Assembly: GCF_000485595.1 (NCBI RefSeq)
Contig: NW_014577821.1
Span: 283,037 to 306,168, forward strand
From: Priapulus caudatus
Taxonomy: Eukaryota; Priapulida; Priapulimorpha; Priapulimorphida; Priapulidae
DNA length: 23,132 nucleotides
Reading direction: 5' to 3'
How positions within the stretch are numbered: the stretch's first letter is position 1; every line of letters begins with the position of its first letter. Shown in pieces: positions 1 to 9,424 of this stretch. The notes beneath the pieces were generated by a model, which worked only from the letters and a program-made list of their open reading frames with translations, was not told the DNA's origin and did not search any database. The translations under genes were made by a program, and so were the position numbers.

Positions 1-370
1 TGCAATATGCATACAACATACTGCAATATACTACATACAGCATACTGCAATATGCATACAACATACTGCAATATGCATACAACATACTGCAATATACTAC
101 ATACAGCATACTGCAATATGCATACAACATACTGCAATATGCATACAACATACTGCAATATACTACATACAGCATACTGCAATATGCATACAACATACTG
201 CAATATGCATACAACATACTGCAATATACTACATACAGCATACTGCAATATGCATACAACATACTGCAATATGCATACAACATACTGCAATATACTACAT
301 ACACCACTGCAACATTGCATACAATATACTGCAATATACTACATACAATATACTGCAATAAACGTAATAT
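1..370. repeat. 66-bp higher-order minisatellite (21+21+24 bp subunits)
   Basis: The array is built from two near-identical 21-bp subunits (CTGCAATATGCATACAACATA) followed by a 24-bp variant containing ATACTACATACAGCATA. Together they give a 66-bp higher-order unit repeated about four and a half times with almost no divergence up to about position 300, then decaying to about 370. It is cut by the left window edge, so its true length is unknown. All subunit lengths are multiples of three, which leaves a long spurious open frame (7-420); its repetitive YCNMHTT-type translation is not treated as a gene. The array sits in the inferred intron upstream of the RGS exon at 522. Confidence 0.9.
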
Positions 371-521
371 CTACTGCAATCTACGTGCAGTATGCAGCAT
401 GTGCGTTGCTGTGTACGTAGCTCTGTACCGCACGTTGACCACCGCAGCAGTGCAGACTCGTTCACTGACAGACGCAAAGTAGAATCTAAATAATTAAAAT
501 TGCATTCCTTTCTCGTTGCAG

Positions 522-633
522 AGAGTTTCTCGCGGGCAACGCGCAGAATCCCGTCAACATAGATTCCAAAGCCGCGATGGCCGTCGCGAAAAACATGCAG
601 CATCCCGACCTGTACACGTTTGACGAAGCAGCC
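522..633 (+). CDS. RGS domain exon A (R7-type regulator of G-protein signalling, partial)
   Basis: This exon encodes 37 residues from the middle to late part of an RGS domain, the helical bundle that accelerates GTP hydrolysis on G-alpha subunits at the plasma membrane. It begins EFLAGNAQNPVNIDSK and ends LYTFDEAA. The N-[IL]-D-S motif and the xYTFDEA segment are conserved across RGS proteins, and the run resembles the EFLAP...IN-D-SK...P-RYTF pattern of R7 proteins (RGS6/7/9/11). A polypyrimidine-rich acceptor (CTCGTTGCAG) ends at 521 and a donor GTAAGT starts at 634. Base 522 completes a codon begun in the preceding exon, which must lie left of the window together with the DEP, GGL and N-terminal RGS parts expected of R7 proteins. 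The family call is from remembered family sequences; assignment to one paralogue is not possible here. Confidence 0.88.
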
Positions 634-1256
634 GTAAGTATCGGTAATAGACCGCCGCTACACGCGCGCAGCAGCAGCAACCGATAATCCAATAAAGGAT
701 AAAGGAGAGCCACGGAAAGATCGCTCGATGGATGGGGAAGGGGAGGGGGTGCAGATGTCGCGAAGGCGTCCCACATGTGCGCTGACCGTGAAGGTGATCT
801 ATCGAAAGTGTGATCGCTTCTTTAGGTCAGATTTATAACGATATTATCTATGCGAAGGGTCGTCATGCGCGGCTGCGTCCTACAGACTGTGAGTCGATAG
901 GTGGCATGTGATATGGTTTCGATAGTGTGTCGTTAGCAGATGGCCTGCATGCGTGTTATTTAACGGTTTACAACCACCGGGAACATTGGAAACATCATAG
1001 GTAGTTATGACATCCTGTGTATAAAATATCGTAATTTTTGAAATGAATTGTCATGAAAATGTTACAACATTTTAGGACTATGAATGATATGGCTATTAAT
1101 GATCCCGTCAACGGTCCCCCTGGTTATAAATCATAGAACATAGAAAACCCCTGGAGAATATTCTTCTGATTTGTGTAATGTCAAAGAAATGTTCGACGCA
1201 ATTCCTGAACTATCAAAGAGAGAGAAAAACGAGTAAAGCAGAGTCGTTATTTTCAG
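634..1256 (+). other. RGS gene intron (GT-AG, phase 0)
   Basis: The donor GTAAGT at 634 and the acceptor GTCGTTATTTTCAG ending at 1256 bracket 623 bp with no sustained open frame. Joining the flanks gives FDEAA followed by EHIYYLMKNDSY, which is exactly the continuity seen in RGS domains (FDEAQ-EHIY). No repeat or other feature was recognised inside. Confidence 0.85.
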
Positions 1257-1349
1257 GAGCACATATACTACCTTATGAAGAATGACAGCTATGCTAGATA
1301 TCTTCGGTCGGAAATGTACAAAGAACTTCTATGCGGGGCAAAAAAGAAG
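1257..1349 (+). CDS. RGS domain exon B (C-terminal helix, G-alpha contact residues, partial)
   Basis: The 31 codons read EHIYYLMKNDSYARYLRSEM and then YKELLCGAKKK. This is the last helical pair of the RGS domain. The D-S-Y-x-R-[FY]-L motif corresponds to the Asp, Ser and Arg residues that contact the G-alpha switch regions in RGS4-type structures, and all three are present, so the domain looks functional. ARYL is like RGS9/11, whereas the KKK that follows the domain is like RGS6/7, so this is probably an invertebrate pro-orthologue of the R7 group. A good donor, GTAAGG, follows the third Lys at 1350. If it is used, at least one further exon with the C-terminal tail lies downstream and was not found. 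If it is not used, the frame runs 16 more codons to a TAA at 1398-1400. Confidence 0.9.
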
Positions 1350-1464
1350 GTAAGGCTGTCCTGGCGGGATTACGTTAGCAAGATGAAAGCGTGCGCATAA
1401 GACTGCATAGCTAGCATCAGTGCGCATAACCAGTGAATATTGCATTTCTAGATTATAATATTCA

Positions 1465-1466
<2 letters not shown>

Positions 1467-1509
<43 letters not shown>

Positions 1510-1524
1510 TATATATATATATAT
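1467..1524. repeat. (AT)n microsatellite
   Basis: Two uninterrupted TA runs are separated by an ACAG interruption at about 1505-1508. This is a simple repeat with no strand or coding meaning. Confidence 0.95.
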
Positions 1525-2926
1525 CAAGTATTTATAGGGAGATTGCATGCATGTACTGCTGCACGCAGGTGAGTGAAAGTACAGGGCAATATATAGGTGG
1601 TGCCACATGCTATCACTATCGACTGCTCAAACAGAACAGGGTGGCAAGAAGACCAACTTATTGTCAACCTACTGTCTACCTCCTGAGGTCTTAATTGTCA
1701 CCGGTTCTCGCCTGAGTTTAGCAGTATATAGACATAGCTAGCATGAGAAAGACGTGCATTCTATTCTGCTGTGGCAGAAGATCTACCCATAATAACCCCA
1801 AGACAGTGGTGTAGACATATTTATTAAATATACCGCTAGGATTTTATGAAGTGCATGTCAAAATAATTATATTATAGTCATGAACAGAATATTAATATAT
1901 ATATACATATATACTAAAAGTGAGATTACTCGGAAATTATCGAATATATACACATACGGAGAGAACGATATTCGCGTGCTTGTGATAGTATAATATGAAT
2001 GTGTTAGTAAAGGATAAATGAGACAAAAATCTTTAAAAAAACAAAACAAGTTTCGATAGAATATGCATTTGCTAGAAGCAACCGATCCAACAGGCTTCTC
2101 TGTTATTATATATATACATGATGTATATCCTCTTCGGTGATACGTAATGTAGTTTGTAGCGCACATAAACATGTTTCATCCTGAAGGGAAAAGACGAGCA
2201 GAGGACGCATTTTATCACCAGAGAGAGAAAGCAGGCCGATCGCACAAAGGGTTTCCTTCTGTGAGGGCACCCACCCTCTCACTAGCTGGCTTGGACAACT
2301 AGAGTAATACCAACTGAGTTGCATTGAAGCTGTTTCAATGATTGATCAATGTTCTAATTGTCCAAGTGCAGTTTTCCCCCTAACTATAAATGCAATCATT
2401 GGCCCATGTTGCGTATTTAATCGTGTATTAGCCGTGATAATAAACACTAAAGTCCGTGTAAGTCGTTTTGCATAATTATATTGATTGGCGCTGTGCATGC
2501 ATGTGATGTTGACGGTGGTTTGGTAACACTATGATGCGGTTATGTTCGTTGGATATAGACCTTTCCATTACAGTGACCGCGACACTGGGTGGCGATGCCA
2601 GTAGACTAAACATTTCTCAAAATCAAAAATTAAAAATCAAAAGTTACAATAAAATATGCAAGATTCTTTTCCTATTTTCCCTTAGTATATGAAATATTCC
2701 GCAGGGTATCGGCGCAGTTTTATTCATACTTATTCTGAAAACCAATGGAAATGAATGGTGTTTGGCTATTGCTGTTTCATCTATTAATCTATCTATCCAT
2801 CTATGTAGATATACAACGCTTCAAATTGCACGTGCTTTATTCGGTGCTTATAATATTGAAAACCACTCGTTGACTCATTTGCCTCTTTCCAAACTGAATT
2901 TTTATATCTCGGTTCTTATAACTTAC

Positions 2927-2959
2927 TTATAACTTGAATTTTTTAATTTTAAGTTATAA
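2927..2959. repeat. short AT-rich inverted repeat
   Basis: Left arm TTATAACTTGAATT and right arm AATTTTAAGTTATAA are separated by four T residues, with one G/T mismatch region. The arms are short enough to be chance in AT-rich DNA. Confidence 0.5.
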
Positions 2960-4384
2960 CTTATCACATATAATTAACGGCCTAGTTGAGGTGGAAAGGT
3001 CTGCTGGCGAAGATGCATGTGGTACTCTGTGAGCTAGCGTGTTGTGTGTCACTAACATTTGTGTGTTGTACCGCAGACGTCAGTTAAGGGCTTGAGATCA
3101 GTGATTTCCTTCACAACGAGCAGGCGAGAGGGCAACCCAGCATAGTTGCATTGCTAGCTCGTATGCAAAGGCCTAGTCTTCGGTGAGAAAACAGCACAAA
3201 CGTCTCTCCCCCCACTATTTTTATTTTTGAAACGAGACCACCACGACTAAAGCAGAGAGCACAACGGTTGCAATTGTGAGCTTAAAATTGCCATCATCGG
3301 CACACACGATAGTTGCCACTTCTTCTTACGATGTCTTGAACGATAGGCGGAAATCTGCGCAACAGCTGTGAGTGAGAGGTAGCCTGTTAAGTCAGCATAT
3401 CCCCGATAGAATGAACAGCGGCCGACGTATATTTGACAACATAATGTAGCAACAAACTTCCCCGGAGTTTTTCCCCGGAATCTTTTTTAACATTATTGCT
3501 AATTCCACATCACATTCGATTCATTACTTTTTCTCCGGTAACCGGGTACCGGGGTTAAACTATTTAAGGCACGTTACCTTTTTTTTCTTTATGAAGTAAT
3601 TTGAATAGAAAAATGCAAATGTAAATTGATTGCATGGTCGCTAATAAATAACAGCCACAAGGACGCTGGCACCTGTCTAGGCCACCAACCGCAAACAGAA
3701 ACGCAAAGGTTAAAAACAGTAATAAGTGTCTTAGGAGAAAGCATAAAATGTTTAGATCTTGATAGAATACAAAAGAATAAAAACCCTCATTCCCAATAAT
3801 TTGGAAATGATTAACACGAAACGAATTTGTCTCAAATATTATCCACATGACATATTTTCTATTGCCCATATTTTCCATAAACGTAGATGCTAAGACAGAC
3901 AATCTCAGATCTTTAGCTACTCATTACTCATGAATTGTTGAGCCTAAAGAATTGATGAGTCTTTCCGTCAGTTTATCAGCTAGTAAGCAATTCGTGTACG
4001 AGTACAACGAACATCTCAAAAGTGGCAACGTTAAAGAAAAATGGCAACCCGTGTCTCTCGCCGTGTGTGTAAAATCACACGTGCTTTATTGTGGCAGGTA
4101 ACACTCACATATATAGATAGATATATTTCTCACTCCTACGATTTTTGCGTGTAATCACGTTGCAACTTTCTTGCACTTAGACATCTTAAGCTTCTTTCGT
4201 AGGCTACTTTTAATCATCATCATCAAGCCAGGAAGGACTCGACAAGACGTCGCACCGTTGATGCTTCTCGCTGTATGTGTCTGCTTCCGCATCCATCAAA
4301 CGAGACCCTACTAGCGTTCAAACATCTTCAGAACTTTCGTTAATCTCCCCCGTCGAGATATAACCCCCGCTAATAATAAAACAC

Positions 4385-4540
4385 TCAGGGAGAGAGAGGG
4401 AGAGAGGGGAGGGGGAAGAGAGAGAGAGAGAGAGAGAGAGAAAGAAAGAAAGAGCGAGCGCGCGCGAGAGAGAGTGCATGTGTGTGAGAGAGAGAGCGAA
4501 AGAAAGAAAGTGGGGGAAAGAGGGGGGGGAGGGAGGGGGG
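4385..4540 (+). repeat. GA-rich polypurine tract
   Basis: About 155 bp are almost pure purine on the plus strand: GGGAGAGAGAGGG, then (GA)n, GAAAGAAAG and a G-rich end with GGGGGGGG. A short GCGAGCGCGCGC interruption lies near 4454-4466. Such homopurine mirror-like tracts can adopt triplex (H-DNA) structure. The Leu/Ser/Pro-rich and Arg/Glu-rich open frames read across it are compositional artefacts. Confidence 0.9.
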
Positions 4541-4545
4541 AGATG

Positions 4546-5452
4546 TGTTGATAAAACATGTAAACAATTAAATTGTGTTGTTTGCGCGGAGCATCAGCGA
4601 AGCAGCATACCTGGTGCGAGGTCGCTCGAGATCCGATCTGGGGCGAAAGATTTTCACTGCATTTGTGTTTTTACATTCTACACCATAATTATACGCTTCG
4701 CCATATCACCTAGAGGCAGCATACAGTAACGCGTAGATACTTTTTAGCACGTATGCATGCCATGCCGTGGCATTCAATAGGTAACTATCGATTGAATTTT
4801 GAATTTTTTTCTCCATCACAAGGAGAAATAATTTTTTCATCGAATATTCTTCTTCCGTGCTGCTTCATTTATTTTTTCGCTCTCTAAAATTGTAGCTACT
4901 TTTTATAGCGTGTATGTAAATAAATCGACATTTTGGTGGTGCTTCCCCACGTAAAGGCACGTACGCCAAGATTAACACGTAGGATTATCAGAATTTTGCA
5001 TTTTACACCGTTGGAGATCATACACCTGCTACACGATACCACTAAATACATGCCTCACGCGATTTTTTATGTCTTCTGTACATTATAAAGATATTTTTAG
5101 AAAGTATTTTTTAAATGTTTTTCAATGTTTGACGCTAAATTTTTCTAAGCATTTGAATCGTGATAAATAACTTTTGAACTCGTCGCTGTTCTAAATAAAA
5201 TAAGCATCGAAATCTTAGCTCATGAACAACTCTTTGATGCTCGACTCGAATCTAGGAAACAGAACAAAACAAGAAAAAACAGGATCTAACAGTGCATTCT
5301 CTAGACATGCATCAAGGCGATTGTCAAGCGAATATCAGCTCTAGATACCGCAATGACACAAACATTTGGTTCTACAATATTATATTGTCAGTCATATTTG
5401 CACGAAAATTACTTTTCATGCAACTACGCTTATGAACATTTCCGCGCGCAAT
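4546..5452. other. unremarkable non-coding stretch
   Basis: This is AT-rich sequence with stops in all frames. No gene, tRNA-like box or clear repeat was recognised. Confidence 0.5.
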
Positions 5453-5635
5453 CGTCGCGAGCACAGGCACTTGAAGCGTTTCAATAAAATATATACGCAG
5501 GGGTCGTGTGCTGTGCACGGCGACAGTTAAATATATAGCTGTCTACTAGCTATATATTTAACCGTCGCCGTGCACAGCACACGACCCCTGCGTATATATT
5601 TTATTGAAACGCTTCAAGTGCTTGTGGTCGCGAGG
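5453..5635. repeat. long near-perfect palindrome (hairpin-forming inverted repeat)
   Basis: The left arm 5467-5540 and right arm 5548-5621 are 74 bp each and complementary at all but one position (GGCGACAGTTAA against GGCGACGGTTAA). They are separated by a 7-base loop, GTCTACT. Complementarity continues outward for about 14 more bases on each side (5453-5466 with 5622-5635) at three mismatches, and then ends. The arms include CAATAAAATATATACGC and a GTGCTGTGCACGGCG core. It is either a fold-back type MITE or a recent inverted duplication. The decline in identity only at the outer rim argues against a simple snap-back read artefact. Confidence 0.93.
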
Positions 5636-6165
5636 AAACAGGACACCGCCAACTAATCATGAATTAAAAGACATGGGGTTTAATTAGAATACATGGGGGT
5701 AGAACAATAGAACACCAATCACGAGACATGGACCTCTGCTGTCTAGTATAGTGGAAGCATAAGACTGCCCCCCCCACCAGTTGCAATCATACTTCAAATA
5801 AATATGTATATGTCCACCGAAACCTCTAAACCATAGAGAGGTACGCTTGATTTAATTGGTTATATTTATACCCATGCAGTAGCTACTGTGCTGCGTTCTT
5901 TTCATCTTCACTGCTCGCATAGCTATTGCGATTCTCTCTCTCTCTCTAGCATGTGCTTATATCGTGCATCGTGTGTCCTCCACCACCTGCCTCAGTTCAT
6001 CCGCTAGTGAGTAGAGTGTCGTGAATAGCATTTTGCACAGATGACTGGACTAGAAGAGGAATCGCAAGGCACGATGGATTCTCTGAGGACGCTTTCCCGT
6101 AGATGGCACCTAGAAAGCGAATGCTGCTGCTGCTGCGGCTGCTGCGACCTATTTATGTAGCAACG
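5636..6165. other. non-coding spacer with (CT)n
   Basis: No gene was recognised. The stretch includes a C8-type run near 5766-5774 and a (CT)n run at 5934-5949. A GCTGCTGCTGCTGCGGCTGCTGC stretch (trinucleotide type) follows at about 6122-6144. Confidence 0.5.
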
Positions 6166-6169
6166 ATGT

Positions 6170-6278
6170 CTTTTATGTTCGTGCACGCTCGCGTGTATGT
6201 GCGCGCACGTGCGGGTATGTACACGTGTACGTATGTGCACGTGCGCGTGCGTGCGTGTGCGTGCGTACGTGCATTGGT
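6170..6278. repeat. alternating purine-pyrimidine (GT/GC) tract
   Basis: This is a run of GTGCGCGTGCGTGCGTG-type steps with intervening TACGTAC. Strict purine-pyrimidine alternation with CG and CA/TG steps is the composition favouring left-handed Z-DNA. The open frames on both strands here (Cys/Val/Arg-rich or His/Thr-rich) are artefacts. Confidence 0.85.
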
Positions 6279-6395
6279 TTATATGGCGCATTATATCGAT
6301 CTTCCCCCACGCTTTGCGATTGCAACGAATGACTGTACGTCCGTCCGCCTGTCTGTCTGCCCGGCATGATCTTTAGCTAGAGTATGAAACGAACG

Positions 6396-6448
6396 ACTGA
6401 TTGACTGATTGACTGATTGACTGACTGACAGACTGACCGACTGATTTG
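6396..6448. repeat. (GACT)n/(GATT)n tetranucleotide microsatellite
   Basis: The run consists of GACTGATT and GACTGACT units with minor variants and spans about 50 bp. Confidence 0.85.
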
Positions 6449-6596
6449 CCGCTGCTTGGCGTGTGACCGACGCAAGACTTGCACGCCCGCGCGTTTCGCA
6501 TCGCTGTTGCATCGAGCCGTAATATTTACGTGACGCGTGACGACACGTGAAGGCACGCGTGTCATCATCACTCGTGCTGACGTGGGCACCATGACC

Positions 6597-6916
6597 CGTG
6601 CGCGTGTGCGTGTGTGTTTGTGTGCGTGCGTGCGAGCGCGCGCGTGTGTGTGAGCGTGTGCGTGCGCGTGTGCGTGCGCGTGCGCATGCGTTTGTGCGTG
6701 CGTTTGTGCATGCGTGTGTGTATGTGCGTGCGTGCTTGCGTTTGTGCGTGGTAATATATTTATTTAGATATATATATATATTATATATATATATATTAAT
6801 TATTTATATATGTATGTTCCGTGCGTGTGTGTGTGTGTGTGGTGTGTGTGTCTTGCCCTCTTGTGTGTTCGTTGTGTTGTTGTCGTTTTGTGTGTGTGTG
6901 TGTGTGTCGTGTGTGT

Positions 6917-6958
<42 letters not shown>

Positions 6959-7780
6959 CCGTGTGCGCGTGTGTGCGCGAGTGTGTGTGTGCGTGTGTTG
7001 CGTGTGTGTGTTGTGTGCGTGTGTGTTGCGCCGCTGCACATGGTCGTTATGGGCGTGGTGTCTCCTGCGGCCTTCGTGTCCCTGCCTCCTCGGCTGGTAA
7101 TCGTGGTTCGCGTGCCTGTGCGCGTGACCGCGATCTGCCGTGCCCCCGTGCTCCGTGGGTTGGGGCGTTGTCGTGCGTCGCCTGTCCCGCCCCACCGGGA
7201 TTCCATGTGTGTGATGTTCCTCTCCCGCCGCGCGCGTGTGTGGTGTGTGTTGTGTGTGTCGTCTGTCTGTGTGCGCTGCGCCGTGTTGGTGTTGTGGTGG
7301 CGTTCGTGGTGCGTCGTGTCGGTGTGTTGTGCGCGCGTGTGGTGTGCGTGTGCGTGGTATGTGTGTGTGGTTGGTGCGTGCGTAAATGTGTGGTGTGTGT
7401 GCGTTCGGCGTGTCTGTGTTGCGTGTCCGGTGTGACACGTGGCCGCTGTTTAGTGCGCCCGCGCGTGTGTGTGTTTGTGTTTGGGTGTGTGTGGCTTGTC
7501 GTGTGTGTTGCTGTGTGTAGTTGTGTGGTGTGTGTTGCTGGCTGTGGTATTGCTGTGTGTGTGTGTGTGTTTCGTGTGTGTGTGTCTGTGTGGTGTGTGT
7601 TGCGTGTGGTGTGGTGTGGTGTGCGTGTGCGTGTTGTAATGTCGCGTGTGCGTGCGGTGCGTGTGTGTTGTCGTGCTGTTGTTGTGTCAGTGTGCTTATC
7701 GTGGGCGTGTGTGTATCGCTGTGTGTTGTGTAGGTTGTTGGTGGTGCGTGTGTGTGTGTGCGTACGTTGAGACGATCCGG
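6597..7780 (+). repeat. 1.2-kb GT-rich degenerate repeat tract
   Basis: Nearly 1.2 kb is dominated by TG/TGCG steps, with an uninterrupted (GT)n core at about 6918-6955. Less regular GC-richer sequence lies at about 7030-7200. All of the GT sits on the plus strand (AC on the minus strand), so it is a long strand-asymmetric tract and not a mix of short microsatellites. It spawns the longest open frames of the window (Cys/Val-rich on plus, His/Thr-rich on minus), which are rejected as genes because of their two-residue composition. An AT block (6752-6815) interrupts it. Confidence 0.9.
6752..6815. repeat. AT-rich block inside the GT tract
   Basis: TATATA runs with TTAATTATTTATATA split the GT-rich tract. 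AT repeats beside long GT repeats form a composite low-complexity cluster. Confidence 0.85.
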
Positions 7781-7856
7781 TTCCCTGCAAGTAAAACGCG
7801 TCGCGTGCGAGTTACCTCGCCAACTGCTGCACACGCACAAACCAGTGATGAGAGTT

Positions 7857-7930
7857 AATATATATATATTATATATATATGTATATATTATATATATATA
7901 TATATATATCATATATATATATATTATATA
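7857..7930. repeat. (AT)n microsatellite
   Basis: Several TATATA runs with ATTATA and ATCATA interruptions lie just right of the GT-rich tract, mirroring the AT block on its left part. Confidence 0.93.
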
Positions 7931-8097
7931 GTACTTATATATTTATTTATTTATTAGCATCGAGCGACCGATCTCACTGGAAACCTTTGACGGCGTCTCG
8001 AAAACAAACTTGACATTCTCGTTTGTTTTTAATTTTCGTTGTTAAAATTCTTCCTGAATTCATTCTTCTTCTCGTTTCTGCGATAATACTCTAAAGC

Positions 8098-8538
8098 ATG
8101 CGCGTGTGCATATTCTTCGCCGCGTGTCTGCGCATGATGGTGACGCTTAAGCGTTGTTTTTCAGCCGTCAAGGCAACTCATGATAAAGTTCCGTTCGATG
8201 AGCATAGGAGGCATAGGCGGGACTTGATACGACTGGCACGACTACCTCCTGCTGCCGCAAGATGGCAGCACGATGCAGGTGTTGCTCGCAGCAACAGCGT
8301 AGCGAGGAGGGATGTTCGTCACCGGAAGGTCGTTAGGTGTTGCCGCGAACCTTTTGAAGCCTTATGGGTTTTCAATGTGCGTGCGTCCATCCCCATGGAA
8401 ACAGGATGTGTACCCGTAAATATGTACGATGGGCTTAATAAACAGCTGTTGAGACATGACGACAGGTTCAGATTTCGTGTTCCCAAAAATTCCTCTGTTA
8501 AAGATATTCGCACCGATTGGGTAACAAAGATGAAATAG
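8098..8538 (+). CDS. unassigned 146-codon open frame
   Basis: The frame opens at an ATG and ends in TAG. The predicted product starts MRVCIFFAACLRMMVTL, a hydrophobic stretch that could be a weak signal or anchor segment, then becomes Arg-rich (residues about 40-80) and ends with DRFRFRVPKNSSVKDIRTDW and a short basic tail. AATAAA occurs 18 bases after the stop, at 8556-8561. No family was recognised. Length and mixed composition make it more plausible than the low-complexity frames nearby, but a frame of this size is also expected by chance in 23 kb. It could equally be an exon of a larger gene or a decayed transposon fragment. Confidence 0.22.
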   Translation: MRVCIFFAACLRMMVTLKRCFSAVKATHDKVPFDEHRRHRRDLIRLARLPPAAARWQHDAGVARSNSVARRDVRHRKVVRCCREPFEALWVFNVRASIPMETGCVPVNMYDGLNKQLLRHDDRFRFRVPKNSSVKDIRTDWVTKMK

Positions 8539-8716
8539 AGATTGTAGGCCTACTTAATAAATATCGAATTTCACCAGTCGTATTTACATATCCGTTTAAA
8601 CTGATAACTTCACTTCAATAGAATAGGGCAACCGATGGCGAGGAATGTATCACACTATTGCCTCGCATACGCGGCGTAAACACGTTATACGTGTACTGTG
8701 AGGGTTTGGCGTAGCT

Positions 8717-9007
8717 ATGATCGACACTGGTGTACATCACACCAGCTTCCCCGTGGCTAACGAGACGAAACCTGACGGAGGGAGATTGATGAATGTACCC
8801 GTGTTATACGACGATGTACAGAGGTCTGAAGTGGACCGATTTTTTTATGACGTAATACTAACATTACATTATTATGTAGCCTATACGAACGAAGGTGCTG
8901 ATGAATACAGTTTTTTATCTTTGCCCATATATATAGAGGAGGAGTATATATGTGCCTCGGTAGCGGCTATACGTTGTGGTATGGTACGTCGTGTGAAGCG
9001 GCGGTGA
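8717..9007 (+). CDS. unassigned 96-codon open frame
   Basis: ATG-initiated frame with ordinary amino-acid composition, including VPVLYDDVQRSEVDRFFYDV. It lies about 180 bp after the preceding open frame on the same strand. No family was recognised, and no splice or polyadenylation context makes it convincing. It is listed as a possible exon only. Confidence 0.15.
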   Translation: MIDTGVHHTSFPVANETKPDGGRLMNVPVLYDDVQRSEVDRFFYDVILTLHYYVAYTNEGADEYSFLSLPIYIEEEYICASVAAIRCGMVRRVKRR

Positions 9008-9222
9008 TTCAAATGCTGGTATTTGCCAATTTCGCTGCTTGTTCGTTACATTGTCGCGTGAGAGATGGCGCCCTCAGAAAAAGAATGTTGGTCTATAGTG
9101 TCTCTATATGGTTAGCCATCAGAGCTGTGCCCTCAGTCGCCAGTCTAACTCTGACAAACGGAGTGAAACTCTGGCGCGACCGCGTGGTGAGCTATTGGCA
9201 CGTCACAACTACACGTTAAAAC

Positions 9223-9410
9223 CAGTGGTTCTTAACCTTTTTTGAGTCATGGACCCCTTTAAGAATCTGGTGAAAGCTACGTACCACTCCACAGAAAAAC
9301 GCACATAAGCACATAAACACAAAATTTTGCATACAGTGGGGTTGACGGACCCCCTGAAGCCCATCCACAGACCCCAAAGGGGTCCATGGACCACAGGTTA
9401 AGAACCCCTG
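9223..9410. mobile_element. complete 188-bp hAT-type MITE with target-site duplication
   Basis: The element starts CAGTGGTTCTTAACC and ends GGTTAAGAACCCCTG. These are inverted terminal repeats with the CAG...CTG ends typical of the hAT superfamily (Charlie-like non-autonomous elements). Internally it has CATGGACCCCTTT near the left end and GGGGTCCATGGACC near the right, extending the terminal symmetry. Flanks are CGTTAAAAC on the left (9214-9222) and CGTTAAAC on the right (9411-9418), i.e. an 8-bp target duplication with one A gained or lost. It has no coding capacity and depends on a transposase from elsewhere. The length and wording recall short hAT elements of vertebrate genomes, a memory-based resemblance to be tested. 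Confidence 0.9.
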
Positions 9411-9424
9411 CGTTAAACAAATGT

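Larger units (their letters stand above)
1350..4380. other. non-coding stretch, probably intronic or 3' to the RGS gene
   Basis: No coding exon could be supported in this 3-kb AT-rich stretch. It holds an (AT)n run (1467-1524), a short ATCT-type microsatellite near 2785-2812, and an AT-rich inverted repeat (arms 2927-2940 and 2945-2959). The missing C-terminal RGS exon may be hidden here, but it would be too short (about 15-30 codons) to identify by eye. Confidence 0.5.

Noticed and set aside
1-370. CRISPR array from regularly spaced repeats
   Set aside because: There are no unique spacers. The units are contiguous minisatellite subunits in a eukaryotic genome with spliced genes.
7-420. 137-codon open frame with regular YCNMHTT repeats
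   Set aside because: It arises because the minisatellite subunits are 21 and 24 bp long. There is no non-repetitive domain, and the window edge truncates it.
4311-4729. Ser/Leu/Pro-rich and Arg/Glu-rich open frames
   Set aside because: They are translations of the GA-rich microsatellite.
6598-7770. Longest open frame (390 codons, Cys/Val/Arg-rich) and its 370-codon minus-strand partner (His/Thr-rich)
   Set aside because: Both are created by the GT/AC repeat: stops are rare in TG/GC alternation, and the translations consist of two or three residue types. No domain, splice or codon signature is present.
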